From assembly GCA_020430675.1 (NCBI GenBank), contig JAGQJJ010000323.1, positions 1 to 5,465 on the forward strand: DNA of 5,465 bases, read 5' to 3'. This document shows, piece after piece, positions 1 to 3,271 of the stretch. Position numbers and translations under genes: made by a program. Position 1 is the first letter of the stretch, and each line of letters opens with the position of its first letter. The DNA is from Myxococcales bacterium (lineage in GTDB: Bacteria > Myxococcota > Bradymonadia > UBA7976 > UBA1532). The notes beneath the pieces are model-generated. The model saw only the letters and a program-made list of their open reading frames with translations, was not told the DNA's origin and ran no database searches.

Positions 1-71
1 CGGCCGGGCGCGTGCGCCTCCCTGAGCCCATGCCTTCACCCATCACTGGCTGAATCGAAGAGGTAGACGGG

Positions 72-88
72 CATCGCCGCAGGCGATG
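72..88. repeat. Short inverted repeat in the leader of the rdgC-like gene
   Basis: CATCGCC at 72-78 and its exact reverse complement GGCGATG at 82-88 are separated by three bases (GCA), giving a perfect 7-bp GC-rich stem about 36 bases before the chosen start codon. No T-run follows, so it does not look like an intrinsic terminator. It could be an operator half-site pair or a small mRNA hairpin. In a sequence this GC-rich a 7-bp stem can also arise by chance. The rest of 1-124 shows no convincing -35/-10 pair and no recognisable gene; the last codons of an upstream gene could lie in the first 66 bases, since all three forward frames reach a stop by then. Confidence 0.3.
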
Positions 89-115
89 GCATTCCCGCGT
101 CGTGCCATTTCCATT

Positions 116-122
116 GGAGGAG
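116..122 (+). promoter_or_regulatory. Shine-Dalgarno that decides the first start codon
   Basis: GGAGG at 116-120 (GGAGGAG to 122) lies four bases before ATG 125. This favours ATG 125 over the upstream in-frame ATG at 86, which has no such site, and over ATG 146, which has only a weak GGA close by. The protein beginning at 125 (MGALDGSMTFRRY) also resembles my recollection of how short RdgC-type proteins begin, with a small glycine/serine turn before T-F/Y-x-R-[FY]. Confidence 0.65.
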
Positions 123-124
123 TC

Positions 125-751
125 ATGGGGGCTCTCGACGGAAGCATGACATTCCGGCGCTACTCGTGCGCCCGCCCGGCGTCCAGTCGGATCGCGTGGT
201 TGCAGGCGAGGCTCGCGTCGAAGGCGTTTCGGCCCATCGACCCCGAGGGCAGCGCCGACCGCGCGTTCGGCTGGTGTCAGCCATCGGACCCGCTGGAGAC
301 GAACGTCGACGTCTCGGCCTGCCTGAACGGCGACCTGCTCAACCTGGGCATGCGCATCGACACCTTGCGGGTGCCGGCCGCCCTGCGCGCTGCCCACGTC
401 CGCAAGGAGGCCGACCGGGTGCGCCAGGTGTTGGGCCGGACCAATCTGTCGCGCGCCGAGCTGGCCGAGATTCGCGAGCGCGTCCGCGTCGCCCTGCGCA
501 AGAAGTCGCTCGCCGCCATCAAGTGCGTCGACGTCCTCTGGCACGTCGAAGAGGGTACGGTGCACGTCTTCTCGGGCTCGGCGAGCGGGAACGAGTTCGT
601 CTGGCAGCTCTTCCACGAGACCTTCGAACTCGAGATCGTCGGCGAGTCGGCGGCGCACGCGGCCCAGCGTGCCCAAGATGACCTGGGCGCCAACGACGAC
701 TGGATGGGTGTCATCGAGCCGATGGCCGACATCCGCGACGTGGAGGGCTGA
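125..751 (+). CDS. rdgC: RdgC-like recombination-associated protein, N-terminal part
   Basis: A 208-residue protein resembling the first two thirds of Escherichia coli RdgC (303 residues), a ring-forming, sequence-nonspecific dsDNA-binding protein that modulates RecA-dependent recombination. Visible matches, in order: a TFRRY strand at residues 9-13; an L-x4-F-x-P stretch at 30-37 (E. coli L-A-S-M-A-F-T-P); a G-W-x-x-P turn at 49-53; a helix rich in K, R and E at about 95-120; a basic R-x-x-L-R-K-K segment near 130; and a final beta/helix region with W-H-V-E-E-G-T-V-H-V, F-S and an F-x-x-T-F segment. It ends naturally in TGA without the C-terminal third. That part appears to be supplied by the gene starting two bases downstream, so this looks like a two-gene RdgC. 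The comparison is from memory of the family, not an alignment run. The product would be cytosolic and DNA-bound. The symbol is given for the family; the role in this element is inferred. Confidence 0.72.
   Translation: MGALDGSMTFRRYSCARPASSRIAWLQARLASKAFRPIDPEGSADRAFGWCQPSDPLETNVDVSACLNGDLLNLGMRIDTLRVPAALRAAHVRKEADRVRQVLGRTNLSRAELAEIRERVRVALRKKSLAAIKCVDVLWHVEEGTVHVFSGSASGNEFVWQLFHETFELEIVGESAAHAAQRAQDDLGANDDWMGVIEPMADIRDVEG
742..747 (+). promoter_or_regulatory. Shine-Dalgarno inside the end of the RdgC-N gene
   Basis: GGAGGG at 742-747 sits five bases before ATG 753 and overlaps the last codons of the upstream gene, whose TGA is at 749-751. A well placed ribosome binding site across the stop/start junction indicates that the second reading frame is translated as its own protein, probably coupled to the first. 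It argues against an accidental frameshift splitting one gene. Confidence 0.65.
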
Positions 752-752
752 G

Positions 753-1670
753 ATGGACGACGTCAGGCGCCTGGCCTTCCTCGGGTGGGAGTTCCTGCTC
801 TGGCTCTGGTTTCGCAGCGAAGCCGTCGGTGGCTTCGCGCTCGGCGAAGATGCCTTCGACGTGCGCTTCGAGGACCACCTCGTGCTGGCCGATCCCTTGG
901 CGGCCGAGGTGATCCGGTTCAAGGGCGTGGCGCCGACGCAGACGCCCGAAGCGCGGCTGGCGCTGCGCCGGGGCAAGCGCGTCGCTGAGGCGAAGCTGCG
1001 CGTCATCGTCGGCGATCAGGAGTGGTCGTTCGTCTTCCGGGCCGCCGACTTCACGATGCGCGCGGTGAAGTTGCCCAACGTGCTCGCGAAGGACGACAGC
1101 GAGCGACTGGCCGAGCGCATGTACCTGCTCGGGCAGTTGGAGCAACGCTTCGATCAGCTCTACCGGGCCTTCCTCGCCGTCCGCACGTCGTGGCGATGGG
1201 CGATCGAGGAGCTGCCGGCCTTGCGCCGCTGGATGCGGGCCGCCGATGGGCTCGACGATGGCGAGACCGACGAGCGGCCGGCCCAGAGGCGCATGCCATC
1301 GCCAGTGGCCGCGCGGAAGGCGGTCGACGACACGGATGACGTCGCCGTCGAGCCCGAGACGGTCGCCGTGCGCGAGCCGGCCACCGTCACGAGCGACGCG
1401 CCCTCGGTGCCTGACGACGAGCCCGTGGTTGTGCTCGACGACGCTGGCGCTGGCGAAGGGACCGACACCGCCTCGGAGAGCGAGCCCCCACCCGACGAGG
1501 TCGTCGTCGAGCTGGACCCCGATGCCTTGTCGCGCTGGGATGATGACATCCCCCCATGGGAAGCGGCCGCTGATCCCCCACCGGTGAGCGCCGTCCGCCA
1601 TGGCGCGGGCCCGCCTCGGCGGCGCCGGTCTGCGCGAGCGGCCCGCGTCGCGACGGGCCCGCCGCGGTAG
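753..1670 (+). CDS. RdgC C-terminal-like protein with acidic, Pro-rich tail
   Basis: A 305-residue protein in two parts. Residues 1-155 look folded, starting with a conserved-looking L-G-W-E-F-L-L-W-L-W-F block (9-19). Then comes an A-L-R-R-G-K-R-V segment, a V-G-D-Q-E-W-S-F-V-F strand, a V-K-L-P-N turn and a D-x-E-x-x-A-E-R helix. Order and spacing parallel the E. coli RdgC C-terminal third (E-A-G-K-V-V, strand, L-K-R-L-K, D-x-E-D-F-A-Q-R, final Leu-rich helix). I therefore infer that this gene and the one before it together make an RdgC. Residues from about 165 are low-complexity: D, E, P, V and A dominate, so this part is probably disordered. It includes W-D-D-D-I-P-P-W at 262-269, like the SSB C-terminal tail, and ends in an Arg-rich stretch. 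The W-rich block is not long enough to call a membrane segment. ATG 753 is chosen because of its Shine-Dalgarno and because the longer in-frame start at 669 would lie inside the upstream gene. An alternative is an unrelated partner protein. Confidence 0.6.
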   Translation: MDDVRRLAFLGWEFLLWLWFRSEAVGGFALGEDAFDVRFEDHLVLADPLAAEVIRFKGVAPTQTPEARLALRRGKRVAEAKLRVIVGDQEWSFVFRAADFTMRAVKLPNVLAKDDSERLAERMYLLGQLEQRFDQLYRAFLAVRTSWRWAIEELPALRRWMRAADGLDDGETDERPAQRRMPSPVAARKAVDDTDDVAVEPETVAVREPATVTSDAPSVPDDEPVVVLDDAGAGEGTDTASESEPPPDEVVVELDPDALSRWDDDIPPWEAAADPPPVSAVRHGAGPPRRRRSARAARVATGPPR

Positions 1671-1739
1671 GCCAACGCCGCATCGCTTCATCATCGCATC
1701 CACGCGCGGTCAAGGCGCCGCCAACGGGAAGGGTCTGCC

Positions 1740-2768
1740 ATGAGCAGGGGGACGAAGATCGAGTGGGCGACCGCGACCTTCAACTGGGTCGAGGGCTGCA
1801 CCCGGGCCGCGGTGGGCAACGAGGCCGACGAAGGCTGCGCGCACTGCTATGCCATCAACTTCATCGGGCGCGGACTGCGGCCAGGTCACTCGGAGCTGGT
1901 CCGTTTGCTGAAGACACCCGACGCCCGGCGCGACGGGGAGCGGCGGGATTGGTCCGGCGAGGTCGCCGTCCACGAAGGCCGCTTCGCGCAGCTCGACCGC
2001 TGGCGCTCGCCCGAGCGCATCTTCGTCAACAGCCTGGGCGACACCTTCCACGCGAAGGTGCCGACGGCGGCGCTGCATCGCATGCTCGATCGCATGGCCG
2101 CCGTCGAGCGGCATGTCTATCTGCTGCTGACCAAGCGGGCCAAGCGCGCGCGCAACGTGTGCTTCGAGTGGCTCAGCGCCCGGGGTCGCACCGCGTTGCC
2201 GGCGAACATCTGGCCGATGGTCTCGGCGAGCACCGAACGCGCGCTCATCGAGCGGGCGCCGCCGTTGCTCCAGATCCCGGCGCGGGTGCGCGGCCTCTCG
2301 CTCGAACCATGCCTTGGGCCGATGCCATCGCTCCCGTCGTTCCTCACCGGCCGCGCCTCGATCGGCTGGGTCATCTTCGGCGGCGAGTCGGGCGCGAAGG
2401 CGCGCCCCATGAACGCCGAGTGGCCTGGCATCGTGCGCGACGCCTGCCTCGCCGCCGAGGTGCCCTTCTTCTTCAAGCAGTGGGGGCAATGGTCCCCGAA
2501 GCGTCCTGACGACGCCGCGTGCCCGCCCCGGCGACGCATCGTCCTGAGCGATGGCACGGCGGTCGACCCCAATGACCTGCGCGCCGAGCACTTCGAGGCC
2601 CTCGCCGATGGCAGCGCCACGGTCATGGTGCGCCGGCGCAGCGTCGCCGACGCGGGCCACCTGCTCGACGGCGTCGAGTGGCAGCAGCTCCCGCCCGCCT
2701 GGGCCGCCCATGTCGCTGCCCAGGCGAAAGCCCAGACCGACAGCGTCGCGACGGGGGGTGCGCGATGA
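1740..2768 (+). CDS. Phage Gp37/Gp68-family (DUF5131) three-cysteine protein
   Basis: A 342-residue protein with the hallmarks of the Gp37/Gp68 family (PF07505). It opens T-K-I-E-W-x-x-A-T-F-N (5-15) and then has G-C at 19-20 and G-C-A-H-C-Y-A at 32-38, giving cysteines 20, 33 and 36. Further family-like blocks are F-V-N-S-L-G-D-T-F-H (about 96-105), L-L-L-T-K-R (128-133), V-S-A-S-T (161-165), G-G-E-S-G (214-218) and F-F-F-K-Q-W-G (243-249). A C-terminal part holds G-H-L-L-D-G-V-E-W. The clustered cysteines suggest a metal or iron-sulfur site of radical-SAM type. That is inference; I know of no established reaction. The family often occurs in phages, and related three-Cys proteins can sit beside a partner called TcmP, which is absent here. 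A GGGAAGGG Shine-Dalgarno (1726-1733) precedes ATG 1740. It is followed by an ATGA overlap with the next gene, implying co-translation. Confidence 0.82.
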   Translation: MSRGTKIEWATATFNWVEGCTRAAVGNEADEGCAHCYAINFIGRGLRPGHSELVRLLKTPDARRDGERRDWSGEVAVHEGRFAQLDRWRSPERIFVNSLGDTFHAKVPTAALHRMLDRMAAVERHVYLLLTKRAKRARNVCFEWLSARGRTALPANIWPMVSASTERALIERAPPLLQIPARVRGLSLEPCLGPMPSLPSFLTGRASIGWVIFGGESGAKARPMNAEWPGIVRDACLAAEVPFFFKQWGQWSPKRPDDAACPPRRRIVLSDGTAVDPNDLRAEHFEALADGSATVMVRRRSVADAGHLLDGVEWQQLPPAWAAHVAAQAKAQTDSVATGGAR

Positions 2769-3271
2769 CCCTCTCGACCCGCGACCGGCGCGCCCTCGTG
2801 CTCGACGTCCTGACGCGACGGCCGTGGACGCGCATCGACGAGATGGCGATGCGGTTCTCGGTCAATGAGCGCACGATCTATCGCGACATCGCCGCGCTGC
2901 GAGGCAGTGCGCCGACCGAACCTCGGCCCGAAGACTGCCTCGACCGCGCGCGGGCGTCGGTGCGCCATCGGTCGCGGCCCAGCCGCACCGCGCTCGCCAA
3001 CGTGTTCGAGGCGCTGCGACGCCTCGCGCTGTCACCCGACGAGGCGCGGACGCGGTATCCCGAGGTCAGCCCCGACCACCGGGTGACCGCGCCGCTTCGC
3101 ATCGCCGACGTCGCCCGGGTCTCGGGCTACTCCGATCACGTCACCAAGGCTGCCCTTGCCGCCCTCTGCGCGGCCGACGTCATCGCCCGGTGGCCCCGCG
3201 CGTGCCGCGGGTTGGTCACCGCCTTCGTGCTCCAAGTCGAGCGCGTCTCCGGGAGTAGGGCAGATGGGTAA
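2765..3271 (+). CDS. Small winged-helix DNA-binding protein, two HTH segments
   Basis: A 168-residue protein. Residues 8-46 form a DeoR/HTH_11-type helix-turn-helix: R-R-A-L-V-L-D-V-L, then I-D-E-M-A-M-R-F-S-V-N as turn and positioning helix, then E-R-T-I-Y-R-D-I-A-A-L as recognition helix. The effector domain usual in DeoR or YafY regulators is missing. Instead there is a basic linker (about 55-80) and a second HTH-like stretch at 109-143, I-A-D-V-A-R-V-S-G-Y-S-D-H-V-T-K-A-A-L followed by A-A-D-V-I. It is therefore most likely a small transcriptional regulator, with a DNA-binding adaptor as the alternative. ATG 2765 is chosen because it overlaps the preceding stop as ATGA and follows a G-rich Shine-Dalgarno at about 2753-2758; in-frame upstream starts would run far into the previous gene. 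Its 3' end overlaps the methyltransferase start by 8 bases, so it could control the modification gene in the same operon. The target is unknown. Confidence 0.65.
   Translation: MTLSTRDRRALVLDVLTRRPWTRIDEMAMRFSVNERTIYRDIAALRGSAPTEPRPEDCLDRARASVRHRSRPSRTALANVFEALRRLALSPDEARTRYPEVSPDHRVTAPLRIADVARVSGYSDHVTKAALAALCAADVIARWPRACRGLVTAFVLQVERVSGSRADG
3251..3271 (+). promoter_or_regulatory. Ribosome site and 8-base overlap starting the methyltransferase
   Basis: GGGAG at 3251-3255 lies eight bases before ATG 3264. The preceding gene's TAA is at 3269-3271, so the two reading frames overlap by eight bases. The arrangement fits translational coupling of the winged-helix protein and the methyltransferase, and it fixes the start of a gene that has no stop inside the window. 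Confidence 0.6.

Noticed and set aside
72..88. Hairpin as an intrinsic terminator of an upstream gene
   Set aside because: No U-tract follows the stem, and no upstream gene can be recognised in the first 66 bases.
86..124. Upstream ATG at 86 as the start of the RdgC-N gene
   Set aside because: No Shine-Dalgarno precedes it, it lies in the right arm of the 72-88 inverted repeat, and ATG 125 has GGAGG four bases upstream and gives a more family-like N terminus.
777..809. Transmembrane helix in L-A-F-L-G-W-E-F-L-L-W-L-W-F
   Set aside because: The hydrophobic run is only about 14 residues, contains Glu and is followed by charged sequence; it better fits a conserved buried helix of the RdgC-like fold.
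711..1703. 330-residue open frame on the minus strand
   Set aside because: It is antisense to the RdgC C-terminal-like gene, is rich in R, G and D, has no recognisable motif, and the + strand gene has a Shine-Dalgarno and family-like blocks.
1671..1739. Possible internal promoter or terminator in the 69-base gap
   Set aside because: Apart from the Shine-Dalgarno at 1726-1733 no -35/-10 pair, T-run or strong stem could be made out; GGCGCC is too short to mean much.
1710..2711. 333-residue open frame on the minus strand
   Set aside because: It is antisense to the Gp37/Gp68 gene, is low-complexity (R, A, G, P, D) and has no domain pattern.
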